Assembly: GCA_045654885.1 (NCBI GenBank)
Contig: JAZOOF010000033.1
Span: 1 to 17,010, forward strand
Direction: 5' to 3'
DNA length: 17,010 nt
Source of the DNA: HGM04593 sp045654885
GTDB taxonomy: Bacteria > Bacteroidota > Bacteroidia > Bacteroidales > Bacteroidaceae
Below, one piece after another: positions 1 through 7,675 of this stretch (position 1 is its first letter; the number at the start of each line of letters is the position of its first letter). Made by a program: the position numbers and the translations under genes. A model generated the notes under the pieces. The model searched no databases, was not told the DNA's origin, and worked only from the letters and a program-made list of their open reading frames with translations.

Positions 1-17
1 AGCGAGCTTGTGTTTTA

Positions 18-118
18 CTCACTTAACCAGCACTTTCGCTTCGCGCAAGTGCTTTACGTTCGGTAATGTTTGATTAAGCAAGCTTATCAACCATTACTCT
101 CACTTAACCAGCACTTTC
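18..118. repeat. Duplicated 20-base gene-end sequence
   Basis: The 20 bases at 18-37 recur exactly at 99-118, 81 bases apart. On the minus strand each copy reads Lys-Val-Leu-Val-Lys-stop. The copy at 99-118 is the real end of the large secreted protein gene. The copy at 18-37 ends a short open stretch that is closed upstream by a TAA at 94-96. It therefore looks like a remnant of a second gene end or a local duplication. Copy identity is seen directly; the origin is inference. Confidence 0.75.
31..53 (-). terminator. Possible hairpin after the large secreted protein gene
   Basis: On the minus strand GCACTT pairs with AAGTGC, then after one mismatch CGC pairs with GCG around a GAA loop. It lies about 50 bases past the stop codon at 100-102. 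There is no clear U tract after it, so a terminator role is weak. It could simply be part of the duplicated tail region. Confidence 0.25.
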
Positions 119-3108
119 TTGCCGTTAACAATGTAGATACCGGGAGCTGTGACAGCCTCTACACGGCGGCCTGTAAGGTCATATATAACTGTACTCTGTT
201 CTCTGTTATCTGTTATCTGTTCTATGCCTGTTGTGCCCTCACCCTCGAAACGGAGGCTATAGTAAGCAGCACCGCTTGCTGTGCTCATTGGCAAGTATGC
301 CTTGTTGGCGTTGTTCTTGAAGTGAGTTGTACCAGTCGTACCACCGGCACCAAGATTCAAAGTTGCAGTGTAGAAACCAACCTCTTTTCTCTCCTCTTCG
401 CCTTCATCAGCTACATTGATGTAACCAAGCACGTATGCAGAACCCTCTACATATGTGTCAATAGTTGAACCTGCGAGTTTGTTGCCCTCGATTGCATTAA
501 CAGGAGCTGCATAGTTGAACTTGTATGTATCAGCTGTAGCAGCCTTGCCATTCTCGCCAGCAATGACAACACCAGTATTTGCTGGGATTGTTGTGAGAGC
601 CTCGCCAAATACAGCCCAATTGCCATCAACAGTTACAGGGAATGCTTTAACGCCTGCTGGAACAGTTACTGCGCAACCAAGGTAAAGTGTTGCATAGCCA
701 GCCTCGCCGATAGTAAGGTCTACCGATGTAATTGTCGGGTTTTCAACCTCAACAATTCTCCATGCAGAACCATTGTTGTTCTCTTCGTTGTCCCAAGCAA
801 CAACTACAGAGTTCGCGTCCTGTGCGTGAATCATAGCACCACCTTCAGGCCAAAGACCGACAACGTTCTCACGGCCCAAATTGGCAATTGTTACTTTTTT
901 CGCACCAGTTGTCTCCTCTGCAAGAGTTTTCTCCTGGCCATAACCATGCGCGTTAGCAGTGTTCAAATATCTGTCTCTTGCAACATTGTACATATAGAAC
1001 TGACCATTACCTGCATCCTCAAACTGGAACAGATAACCCAAATCTGCGCCGGCAGTGTTGAATTTCATACCACCATCGGTGTTTACATAAATCATCTTGC
1101 CTTCACGGCCACCGGTACATGCACTTGCAATAGTGTAGAACTTGCCCTCTTCAGGCTGAACTGTTACAAGACCGTCGATTGCAGCCTGAAGAGCTATATG
1201 AGCATCTGCAATCTGCTCAGGAGTTCTGTCGTCAAGAGCGAGAATGCTCTTTGCAGCTGTCAATGCACTTGCTACAGCAGTTACACTCTCCTCTGTGAGG
1301 TTACCTACAGCAGTACCGATTGCACCCTGATAGCTTGCAGAAACAGCATCTACACCATCCACAAGTTCCTGAAGTTCTGCAGCTCCCGTCATGTCGCGTT
1401 CTACAACCATGAATGTTGAACCGGCATCAGCACCGCTCCAATATACAACCTTATTGTTCTGCTTATTGAAACGCTGTGTGTAATCACCTGAGAGATTCTG
1501 CATAAAGAAACCGTTCTCGCCGTGTGAGCTTGCTGTAAGTGTAAGCTTCTGAGTCTCAGCACCAACGATAGCACCATTCTCACCTGCATTGAGAGCCTTA
1601 CTTTCACCGGCACCACGGTTAACTACAGTGAAACCTGTAAATGGGTCACCAATAAAGCCCCATGTATAATTATCTCTCTGTGTTGCATCAACAGCTGTCT
1701 TAGAAGCATCAAGGACATTGGCTGTGCCATCGTAATACAAGTAGTTTTTTTGATTCGCGTGGAACTGCAAATAGTACCAGTTGTTGATATTCTCATATTT
1801 GTCAGCATAAACAAATGGCAAAGTATTTTCCAATACAATTGTCTTTGTGATAGTCTTAACACCCTCTACCTCTTCGGCTTCTGTTGCATCAATTTCGCCT
1901 GCTGGCTTTGCCTCTGCTACAACACCATATGGAAGTCCGAAATTAACATCAGGATAAAGTTCACCACTGAATGTCTCAGTTATTTGTGTACCCTTTTCAA
2001 CACCGTTCCATGTGAAGACATACTTTACAGTAACAGGAACAGCGCTTGCATCAATAAGTTTTACATTGATTGCTTTGTCCTTGGCATTGTCTGTATAAAG
2101 GTCCGACTTATCAGCATTGGTTGTAACATCTCCGCCGAGGAAACAACGTGAGTTGTCGCTGGAACCATCGTAGTAACCCTGGAAGATAGAAAGAGTGTTG
2201 TCATCGTTTACAAACAGCTGCCAGTTTCCAGCAGTTGCCTGACCTGGATTAGCATCCCAATTTGAAACCGCCAGATATGTTCCTGCGTCATCCTTTATAT
2301 TCCAAGCTTTAGCATCAGCATTCCACTCAAAATATGTCTCTACAGATTCTGCTTTGATACCAATTGTGTTGGCACTAGTAGAAGTAATTGCAGTTTTCGT
2401 ATCAACAAACAAAGTACCTTCGGCTTTTGCATTTGTAACCTGCAAGAAGTAAGGGTTGTTCTCTTTTATTGCAGTGTAGTCCTTGAGCTGGTAAATCTGG
2501 AAGTCAGAGCATGTGAGCCAGTTATCGCTACCGCCATCCATAATGAAGAGCACATATTTACCGGTCTGTGGAGTTGCAAATTCAACAAGTTTCTGTGTCC
2601 TGTCATTTGCCCACGGCTTTTCAGTGTTGTTGAACGCAGCTGTACCAAGATTTGTGTTTGTGCTTGCAAGGAGAGCCTCCTTGTCTTTGTAGCCAAGGCT
2701 GCTCAAGCCTTTCTCGGGCCAACCTTCAGGCAATATCTCATAAACATATACACGAACTTTACGTGCCCAACCAGAACCGTTATTGTCTGAACGGCCCTTG
2801 TAAGTAATCAACGAAAGGTCATCCAAAGATGTAGGCAACTCAACCATAAATGCCTGAAGACCATCTTTACCTTTGTTAACGCCATTACCATCGTTGTAAT
2901 TGCTGCTCCAGTTTGAGTGATAGAATGTTGCAGCATTGTCATCGGCAATATAGTTCACACCACCCTCTTTGCCGTTAGCATCATAATCAGCCTCATTCAA
3001 AGCTGTCACTACCCAACCTTCGTGAGACACACGCTGGTGAGCCTTCTGTGCCATCGCTGTGGTAACCATAGCCACCATCAACGAAAGAATCAAAGTAAAT
3101 CTTTTCAT
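100..3108 (-). CDS. Large secreted multidomain protein with discoidin-like N-terminus and Bacteroidetes C-terminal tail
   Basis: 1002 residues. A signal peptide is clear (MKRFTLILSLMVAMVTTAMAQ in pieces: charged start, hydrophobic core, AMA-Q cleavage). Residues about 22-212 resemble an F5/8 type C (discoidin, CBM32-like) domain: an early IADDN...TFYHSNW segment, then VEL, ITYKGR and ARKVRVYVYE strands. The middle (about 213-570 and 650-790) has repeated segments with YFLQV, NYLYYDG and YLNTAN motifs that suggest beta-trefoil-like binding modules. About 577-652 is an Ala/Leu-rich helical stretch. About 795-960 carries the AGYATLYL...IPANTGVVIAG domain common near the end of Bacteroidetes secreted proteins. 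The last 25 residues (DLTGRRVE...NGKKVLVK) match the short Por-secretion-type tail of this phylum. Likely a surface or secreted glycan-binding protein. No catalytic motif was recognised. The start is chosen because it gives the signal peptide directly. Confidence 0.85.
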   Translation of the reverse strand: MKRFTLILSLMVAMVTTAMAQKAHQRVSHEGWVVTALNEADYDANGKEGGVNYIADDNAATFYHSNWSSNYNDGNGVNKGKDGLQAFMVELPTSLDDLSLITYKGRSDNNGSGWARKVRVYVYEILPEGWPEKGLSSLGYKDKEALLASTNTNLGTAAFNNTEKPWANDRTQKLVEFATPQTGKYVLFIMDGGSDNWLTCSDFQIYQLKDYTAIKENNPYFLQVTNAKAEGTLFVDTKTAITSTSANTIGIKAESVETYFEWNADAKAWNIKDDAGTYLAVSNWDANPGQATAGNWQLFVNDDNTLSIFQGYYDGSSDNSRCFLGGDVTTNADKSDLYTDNAKDKAINVKLIDASAVPVTVKYVFTWNGVEKGTQITETFSGELYPDVNFGLPYGVVAEAKPAGEIDATEAEEVEGVKTITKTIVLENTLPFVYADKYENINNWYYLQFHANQKNYLYYDGTANVLDASKTAVDATQRDNYTWGFIGDPFTGFTVVNRGAGESKALNAGENGAIVGAETQKLTLTASSHGENGFFMQNLSGDYTQRFNKQNNKVVYWSGADAGSTFMVVERDMTGAAELQELVDGVDAVSASYQGAIGTAVGNLTEESVTAVASALTAAKSILALDDRTPEQIADAHIALQAAIDGLVTVQPEEGKFYTIASACTGGREGKMIYVNTDGGMKFNTAGADLGYLFQFEDAGNGQFYMYNVARDRYLNTANAHGYGQEKTLAEETTGAKKVTIANLGRENVVGLWPEGGAMIHAQDANSVVVAWDNEENNNGSAWRIVEVENPTITSVDLTIGEAGYATLYLGCAVTVPAGVKAFPVTVDGNWAVFGEALTTIPANTGVVIAGENGKAATADTYKFNYAAPVNAIEGNKLAGSTIDTYVEGSAYVLGYINVADEGEEERKEVGFYTATLNLGAGGTTGTTHFKNNANKAYLPMSTASGAAYYSLRFEGEGTTGIEQITDNREQSTVIYDLTGRRVEAVTAPGIYIVNGKKVLVK

Positions 3109-3221
3109 TTTTTGTTAAATAAATTTAATTATAAGTTTAATTGTCAATATATTACAACATTAAAGAACACGCACACCACATGCGCGCATGCGATATTTTT
3201 TTAAAAAGCGGCGCTAATTTA

Positions 3222-3280
3222 CAAAGATTTTTTTAAAAAATGCTTTTTAAAACATAAAAATTTAACACTCAATGTGTTAA
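3222..3280 (-). promoter_or_regulatory. Possible promoter and upstream inverted repeat for the large secreted protein
   Basis: On the minus strand AATCTTTG (3229-3222) matches the Bacteroidetes -7 box TAnnTTTG at 7 of 8 positions. A TTTT sits 19 bases upstream where TTTG is expected. Further upstream is an inverted repeat TTAACAC-TCAAT-GTGTTAA (3262-3280), in the place where an activator or repressor could bind. The predicted leader is about 105 bases. The motif match is visible; function is inference. Confidence 0.3.
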
Positions 3281-3610
3281 TTTTGTTCACAAGATTGCCA
3301 GACAACGCGCGAGAGGCCCAAAAAGGCTTTAAGAGCTAAAAGGTTGTTTGGTTGCCCTTTTGGCATTGCAACCCTTTTTGCCTTTTTGGGCTTTTTGGCC
3401 TTTTATAACTAGCACATGCTTTGACAACATTCGCTTTTTAGCGACCCGCGCGGCACAGCTGCACTCCGTTTTACCCAATTCCCTCCAACTGCGCCGTGCT
3501 CCAACTCCTCAGCTTTTTAAAGAGGAGAAGTCACGCAGTGACGGAGGAGTTTACTGCGGGAGAGTTATTGTATTGCTCATGGTGAAAAAATCGTCAAAAG
3601 ACCTTTTACT
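3281..3610. repeat. Gene-free stretch with nested inverted repeats
   Basis: I see no credible gene here. GCCCAAAAAGGC (3316-3327) pairs with GCCTTTTTGGGC (3380-3391). Inside, AAAAGGTTG (3338-3346) and GGTTGC (3350-3355) compete for the CAACC/GCAACC around 3368-3374, so two folds are possible. A second structure pairs AACTCCTC (3503-3510) with GAGGAGTT (3544-3551). It holds a small hairpin GTCAC-GCA-GTGAC (3530-3542), and GAGGAG at 3522-3527 can also pair with CTCCTC. The style matches intergenic repeat elements I recall from Bacteroidetes genomes; that link is from memory and unverified. The adjoining stretch 3179-3190 (CATGCGCGCATG) is a perfect 12-base palindrome. Confidence 0.55.
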
Positions 3611-4819
3611 TCAAAACAATTTATTTATATCCATTGAGAAGAACTCTTCAACGCTTATGCCGCCATCACCAATAATAAATGACGTTTTAGGGTTATACAA
3701 TTGCTTGAATTTCTCTAAGCCCTGCGTGGTTTTCTCGGCATTGCTTTTAACCTCAATTGCTACAAGAGAGCCTTTCTTTTGTAATATAAAATCTACCTCA
3801 TCATTGCGTTCTCTCCAATAATAGACCTCGAAACGATGAACAAATGCCTGGCTCACCAAGTATGCACCTATAGCCGATTCAAAGATATGCCCCCATGCTT
3901 TGCGGTCAAGAATAGCCTGTTCAAAAGAAAGTGGAGTATAAACAATTTTCAATGCATTGTTGTAGACTTGGAATTTAGGTATACTTGAACGCCTTCTTGA
4001 CATATCTACGCTATATTTCTGCAACCCACAAAGCAATCCACTATCATTCAACAAATTAACATATCCGGCCAATGTTGAGGTATTACCGGAGTCTTGCAAT
4101 GAACCTAACATTTTGTTCAAAGACAACAAATTGCCCGAATATGCCGCACCGAGTTCGAACGTCTGCTTCAGCAATGCCGGTTTGCCAATTGGAGTATCCA
4201 TCAAGACATCCTTATTGATGGTCGCATCGATAATTGAAGATTGGATATATTGTTCAAAACGGTCTTTGTCATTAAGCAATATTGCAGCACCCGGATAACC
4301 GCCATAAAAAATATACTGGTCTAACGTCAACCCAAAACACTCCTTAATCTCATTGTAGGTCCAATGAGTCATGCGTATTTCCTCAAAACGTCCTGCCAAG
4401 GATTCGGACAAGCCCTTTTCCAACAAAACCCTGCTACTACCAAGAAGAAGAACTTTAATATTGTTGTCATTAAAAGTATCGGCATCCCATTCCTTTTTTA
4501 CTACCTCGCTCCAATTGGCTATTTTCTGTATCTCGTCAATGACAAGTATGGCACAGTCCCAACCTTTATTATCCTTTAGGCTGCGTACAGCAGCCCAGCA
4601 ATTGGATATCCATGCGGTATTAGTTGCCGGGACATTGTCGGCGGAGAAGAATTGAAAAGGAATGTCAATATCCTTTAAAACTTGCTTGACTACCGTTGAT
4701 TTGCCAATTTGGCGAGCGCCCATTACTACTTGAATAAATTTTCTATCTTCCTCAAGCCTTGACTTAATAACTTGATATTCAGCTCTTTTATACATGTTGT
4801 TACATTTTACGAGATACAT
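3611..4819 (-). CDS. AAA-family ATPase with DUF4143 C-terminal domain
   Basis: 402 residues. Walker A is GARQIGKST (34-42), Walker B is ILVIDE (91-96) and a sensor-1-like LLLGSSR is at 124-130, followed by AGRFEE (142-147). This is the AAA_14 plus DUF4143 architecture. The C-terminal part has D343 in EVDFIL and E356-V-K358 in AIEVKS, the spacing of a PD-(D/E)xK nuclease-like fold often seen in DUF4143. No exact role is known for this large family. A second in-frame start at 4795 gives MYKRAEY, which resembles the usual family N-terminus, so the protein may be 8 residues shorter. The gene looks AT-richer than its neighbours, stands alone and has its own promoter, which suggests lateral acquisition. 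It lies downstream of the TPR gene, where I would expect thrS from memory of Bacteroides gene order. Confidence 0.9.
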   Translation of the reverse strand: MYLVKCNNMYKRAEYQVIKSRLEEDRKFIQVVMGARQIGKSTVVKQVLKDIDIPFQFFSADNVPATNTAWISNCWAAVRSLKDNKGWDCAILVIDEIQKIANWSEVVKKEWDADTFNDNNIKVLLLGSSRVLLEKGLSESLAGRFEEIRMTHWTYNEIKECFGLTLDQYIFYGGYPGAAILLNDKDRFEQYIQSSIIDATINKDVLMDTPIGKPALLKQTFELGAAYSGNLLSLNKMLGSLQDSGNTSTLAGYVNLLNDSGLLCGLQKYSVDMSRRRSSIPKFQVYNNALKIVYTPLSFEQAILDRKAWGHIFESAIGAYLVSQAFVHRFEVYYWRERNDEVDFILQKKGSLVAIEVKSNAEKTTQGLEKFKQLYNPKTSFIIGDGGISVEEFFSMDINKLF

Positions 4820-4865
4820 TGCGTATTTTTACGCAATGCAAATATATATAAAAGTTGATTGCGTA
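4817..4865. promoter_or_regulatory. Candidate operator: three copies of ATTGCGTA
   Basis: CATTGCGTA (4817-4825) and TACGCAATG (4830-4838) form a perfect 9-base inverted repeat with a TTTT loop. It covers the first ATG and the predicted transcription start of the ATPase gene. A third ATTGCGTA is at 4858-4865, directly next to the -33 box. The first and third copies are 40 bases apart, about four helical turns. This arrangement is typical of an operator that occludes the promoter and start region. The binding protein is unknown. Confidence 0.5.
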
Positions 4866-4869
4866 CAAA
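4839..4869 (-). promoter_or_regulatory. Promoter of the AAA/DUF4143 gene
   Basis: On the minus strand TTTG (4869-4866), then 19 bases, then TATATTTG (4846-4839). This is an exact match to the Bacteroides consensus TTTG-N19-TAnnTTTG. Transcription should begin near 4835, giving a leader of about 16 bases to the ATG at 4819 or 40 bases to the ATG at 4795. Confidence 0.7.
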
Positions 4870-4896
4870 ACGTCTGTTACACAATTTTTATTGCCG

Positions 4897-4904
4897 TAAC
4901 TTTG
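4897..4904 (+). promoter_or_regulatory. Isolated plus-strand -7 box with no gene downstream
   Basis: TAACTTTG is a perfect TAnnTTTG box in a typical CCGTAACTTTG context. TCTG lies 20 bases upstream (4873-4876), a 3 of 4 match to TTTG. It points into the 3' end of the TPR gene on the opposite strand, so it would make antisense RNA or be a leftover promoter. It could also be chance. Confidence 0.3.
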
Positions 4905-4950
4905 TAGACCTTGCAGCACCCTTTCAGGAAATAAAAGTCTGCTGTTGCTA

Positions 4951-6948
4951 TTACCTGAATCTTTTGATTACACTGTATGCCTGATACATGCCCAGCTCGC
5001 CAGCCTTGCTGAGGTCGGCCACACCACCCTCGGTGTTGCCTGTGTATATTTTTGCAAGGCCACGGTTGTAATAGGCGGCTGCCATGCGGTCATTAAGTGA
5101 TATTGCCGTTGTGTAGTCCGCTATTGCAGCCTTGTAGTCCTTTAGCTTAACCGAGATGTTGGCGCGGTTGAAATAGGCCTCGGCAAAAGCGGGCTGCAGT
5201 TCAACAACACGGTCAAGGTCGGCACGGACCAGGCTGTAGTCGAGTGTGGAGAGCATTGCATCCTGCTTGGAAATGACAGCATTGCTATTGCCTGAGGCCT
5301 CCATAGCACCGGCCTCGAGCTGCCTGTAACGTACAAAAGCACGGATGAAGAAGAGGCTCCAGTCACCCGGTGCAGCCTCAATGGCGCGGTCGACGTCGTC
5401 CATTGCAGAGTGCATGTCCTGCACAAGATAGTAGTCTATGGCACGTTCACGGCGGGCCGAGACATCGCCATCAGCATCTGTTATGCTGCCCGATACCTCG
5501 TTGATGTGAGCAAAGTGATAGTCGGCCTCGCTGCCGGTGAGCGCACGTTCCCTGTTTGTGAGCAACAACGGGCGGCCGCCACGCAAGGCATTGAGCTCCT
5601 CCACCAACCTGTTGTAACCGTATGGCATGGCATCACTCTCATCGCGGTAACAGGTGAGCACATAAAGCGGTTCAAGTTCCACATATACGTTGCGGTTCTG
5701 CACCTTGCCACGCGCCTCGGCGACATACTGCTTAATATTGGCATCGCCAGGGACAATCATCTTGTTGTAGTTACGCACGTTCTCGTCCGAGCGTCGGCGG
5801 GTGGAGTCGGCATCGGCCGAATACTCCTGCTGCACCGCTGCAATACCGTTGATATATATATCCTGGCGGCGCTTGAAGAGCCACTCTTCGTCGGCCCTTG
5901 CACCTGCCGTGTCGCCAAGCTTGCGGCGCGCATCGGCACGCAGGGCATAGGCCTGTTCAAAAGAGGGATAGGCCTCAATGACAAGCGAGAGGTCACCCAC
6001 AGCACCTTTGAAATTGCCCACCGCACTGCGCAGCAGCGCACGGTTGTAACGCGCAAGGGTGTTATCGGGATCAACGGCCAGTACCATATCAAAATCCTCT
6101 ATCGCACGGTTGTTATCGCCAAGTTCCATGAGCAAGAGACCGCGGTTGTAGTGGGCTGTGAGGCTTGTAGAGTCGGCATAGACCGCCATATCGAAATCGG
6201 CAAGCGCGCCGCGCAAATCCTCGCGGAAATAGCGCACAAGGCCGCGGTTAAGATAGCTGCCACTGCGCCCCGGGAGCAAATCGATGGATTTGTCCATGTC
6301 GGCCTCGGCCTTTGCATACTCCCCCATGGAATAGTGCACCATTGAGCGGACATCGTATACCGTGGCCGAGTACTTGTCGCACTCGACAGCCTTGCCGGCC
6401 ATAGCCAACGCAGTGACGGTATCCTTGAGTTGCATGGCTACCTGGGTGCGCATGACATACGCACCGCTGTTGCGCGGTGCAAAAAGCAAGAGCGAATCGA
6501 CAACGGCGGCAGCCTGTTCCCAACGGCCGCCCTGCATGAGCACACCGGCGAGGTTCTGCCACATGTTTATGTTCTGCGGGTCGTACTTTATGCCGGCGCG
6601 TATATCCTGCTCGGCAAGCGCAAGGCTGTCGAGGTTGGCACGGCAAAGGCCACGCAGCTGATAGCTACGGGCCACGTATGGGTTGCGGGCAATGGAGAGC
6701 GTCAAGTCCTCCTGTGCGCCAATGAAGTCGTCGAGGTAGAACTTGGCGAGCCCGCGGTAGAAATAGGGTTCATAGAGAAAAGGCTTGGCATCGATTACTT
6801 TGTTGAAGTATTGGATGGAGAGCACATAATCCTCGAAATAGAGCGCATTGCGCCCTATTTCCATAACTCTCGCGGTGTTCAACTGTGCCAAGCCGAACAG
6901 CGGAGCAAGCAGTGCCACAAGGGACACCATTGCCCGGCGCAGTATCAT
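4951..6948 (-). CDS. Secreted tetratricopeptide-repeat protein
   Basis: 665 residues. The signal peptide is MILRRAMVSLVALLAPLFG-LAQ. About 24-350 is a tight run of TPR units (for example YEPYFYRGLAKFYLDDFIGA, SGSYLNRGLVRYF, LTAHYNRGLLLMELGD). About 350-500 is a non-TPR linker rich in Arg and Asp with a hydrophobic YVELEPLYVL stretch. About 500-655 returns to TPRs (AEAYFNRANISVKLKDY, AAAYYNRGLAKIY). It should act as a protein-protein scaffold in the periplasm or at the envelope; the partner is unknown. Its ATG overlaps the def stop (ATGA, 4 bases), so the two are probably translationally coupled. In Bacteroides a TPR gene follows def in the same way, as far as I recall. Confidence 0.93.
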   Translation of the reverse strand: MILRRAMVSLVALLAPLFGLAQLNTARVMEIGRNALYFEDYVLSIQYFNKVIDAKPFLYEPYFYRGLAKFYLDDFIGAQEDLTLSIARNPYVARSYQLRGLCRANLDSLALAEQDIRAGIKYDPQNINMWQNLAGVLMQGGRWEQAAAVVDSLLLFAPRNSGAYVMRTQVAMQLKDTVTALAMAGKAVECDKYSATVYDVRSMVHYSMGEYAKAEADMDKSIDLLPGRSGSYLNRGLVRYFREDLRGALADFDMAVYADSTSLTAHYNRGLLLMELGDNNRAIEDFDMVLAVDPDNTLARYNRALLRSAVGNFKGAVGDLSLVIEAYPSFEQAYALRADARRKLGDTAGARADEEWLFKRRQDIYINGIAAVQQEYSADADSTRRRSDENVRNYNKMIVPGDANIKQYVAEARGKVQNRNVYVELEPLYVLTCYRDESDAMPYGYNRLVEELNALRGGRPLLLTNRERALTGSEADYHFAHINEVSGSITDADGDVSARRERAIDYYLVQDMHSAMDDVDRAIEAAPGDWSLFFIRAFVRYRQLEAGAMEASGNSNAVISKQDAMLSTLDYSLVRADLDRVVELQPAFAEAYFNRANISVKLKDYKAAIADYTTAISLNDRMAAAYYNRGLAKIYTGNTEGGVADLSKAGELGMYQAYSVIKRFR

Positions 6949-7502
6949 CGGAGCACGCGCTTTACCTTGTAGTCACATGCAACCTTACCCTTTGCAAGGT
7001 TACCGAGTTTGTTCTTGTTCATCTGGCGGCGCAGGGGCGACAGACGGTCCGAGAAGACCTTGCCCTCGAGGTGGTCGAACTCGTGCTGCATGACACGCGC
7101 CAAGTAGCCCTCGACCCACTCGTCGTGCTCGACGAAGTTCTCGTCGAGGTACTTCACATGAATGCGCGATGCGCGGGTAACCTTTTCGTGTATGCCGGGG
7201 AGGCTCAAACAACCCTCTTCCATTGTATCGGTCTCGTCCGATGTCTCAAGAATGTGGGCATTGATGTACACGCGGCGGAAATCCTTGAACTCGGGCTCGT
7301 CCTCCGCAAGCACGTCAAGGTCTACAACAACAAGGCGGATGGCAAGGCCAATCTGTGGTGCTGCAAGGCCAATACCCTGTGCATGGTGCATGGTGTCGAA
7401 CATGTTTGCAATGAGTTCCTGGAGATTGGGATATTCAGCAGTGATATCCTCGGCAACTTTTTTAAGGACAGGCTGTCCGTAGAGATAAATTGGTAGTATC
7501 AT
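6945..7502 (-). CDS. def: Peptide deformylase
   Basis: 185 residues, normal length. It removes the formyl group from the initiator methionine of new proteins in the cytoplasm. All three family motifs are intact: GIGLAAPQ (43-50), EGCLS (96-100) and QHEFDH (139-144). The metal ligands are C98, H140 and H144, and the catalytic residue is E141. The start codon at 7500-7502 is followed at once by the expected ILPIYLYGQPVL. Upstream, TAACTTTT (7531-7524, minus) matches the -7 box at 7 of 8, so the repeat-rich spacer may give def its own weak promoter instead of relying only on read-through from ruvX. Confidence 0.97.
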   Translation of the reverse strand: MILPIYLYGQPVLKKVAEDITAEYPNLQELIANMFDTMHHAQGIGLAAPQIGLAIRLVVVDLDVLAEDEPEFKDFRRVYINAHILETSDETDTMEEGCLSLPGIHEKVTRASRIHVKYLDENFVEHDEWVEGYLARVMQHEFDHLEGKVFSDRLSPLRRQMNKNKLGNLAKGKVACDYKVKRVLR

Positions 7503-7675
7503 ATTTTATAGTTTGTTTTTAAAAAAAGTTATAAAAGGGCGATTAAAGGGGAAAACGGAAAGCGGAAAGCGGAAAGCTGTGAGTAAGCGAGAGCAGAGGA
7601 AAAGTGTACTTTTACTATGCCGAGCGGGAGCAGGTTCAAGCACACGAAGTGTGATTAAAGCTTGTACAAGCAAGT
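7503..7675. repeat. Spacer between ruvX and def, first part: short repeats and palindromes
   Basis: No credible gene. CGGAAAG occurs three times in tandem (7556-7576). CACAC-GAA-GTGTG forms a hairpin (7641-7653), and GCTTGTACAAGC (7660-7671) is a perfect 12-base palindrome. An open frame runs across this region on the plus strand, but it is made of repeats and resembles no protein family I know. Confidence 0.6.

Noticed and set aside
3596..3607. AAAAG/CTTTT hairpin after the ATPase stop as a terminator
   Set aside because: Only five A/T-rich pairs with a two-base loop; too weak to call, even though T's follow on the minus strand.
3348..3821. 157-codon plus-strand open frame in the gap beside the ATPase gene
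   Set aside because: Its first half is low-complexity CTTTTTG-type repeat and its second half is antisense to the ATPase gene. No domain is seen.
5410..6345. 311-codon plus-strand open frame
   Set aside because: Lies wholly antisense to the TPR gene, whose repeats and signal peptide are clear; it is a frame shadow in GC-rich coding DNA.
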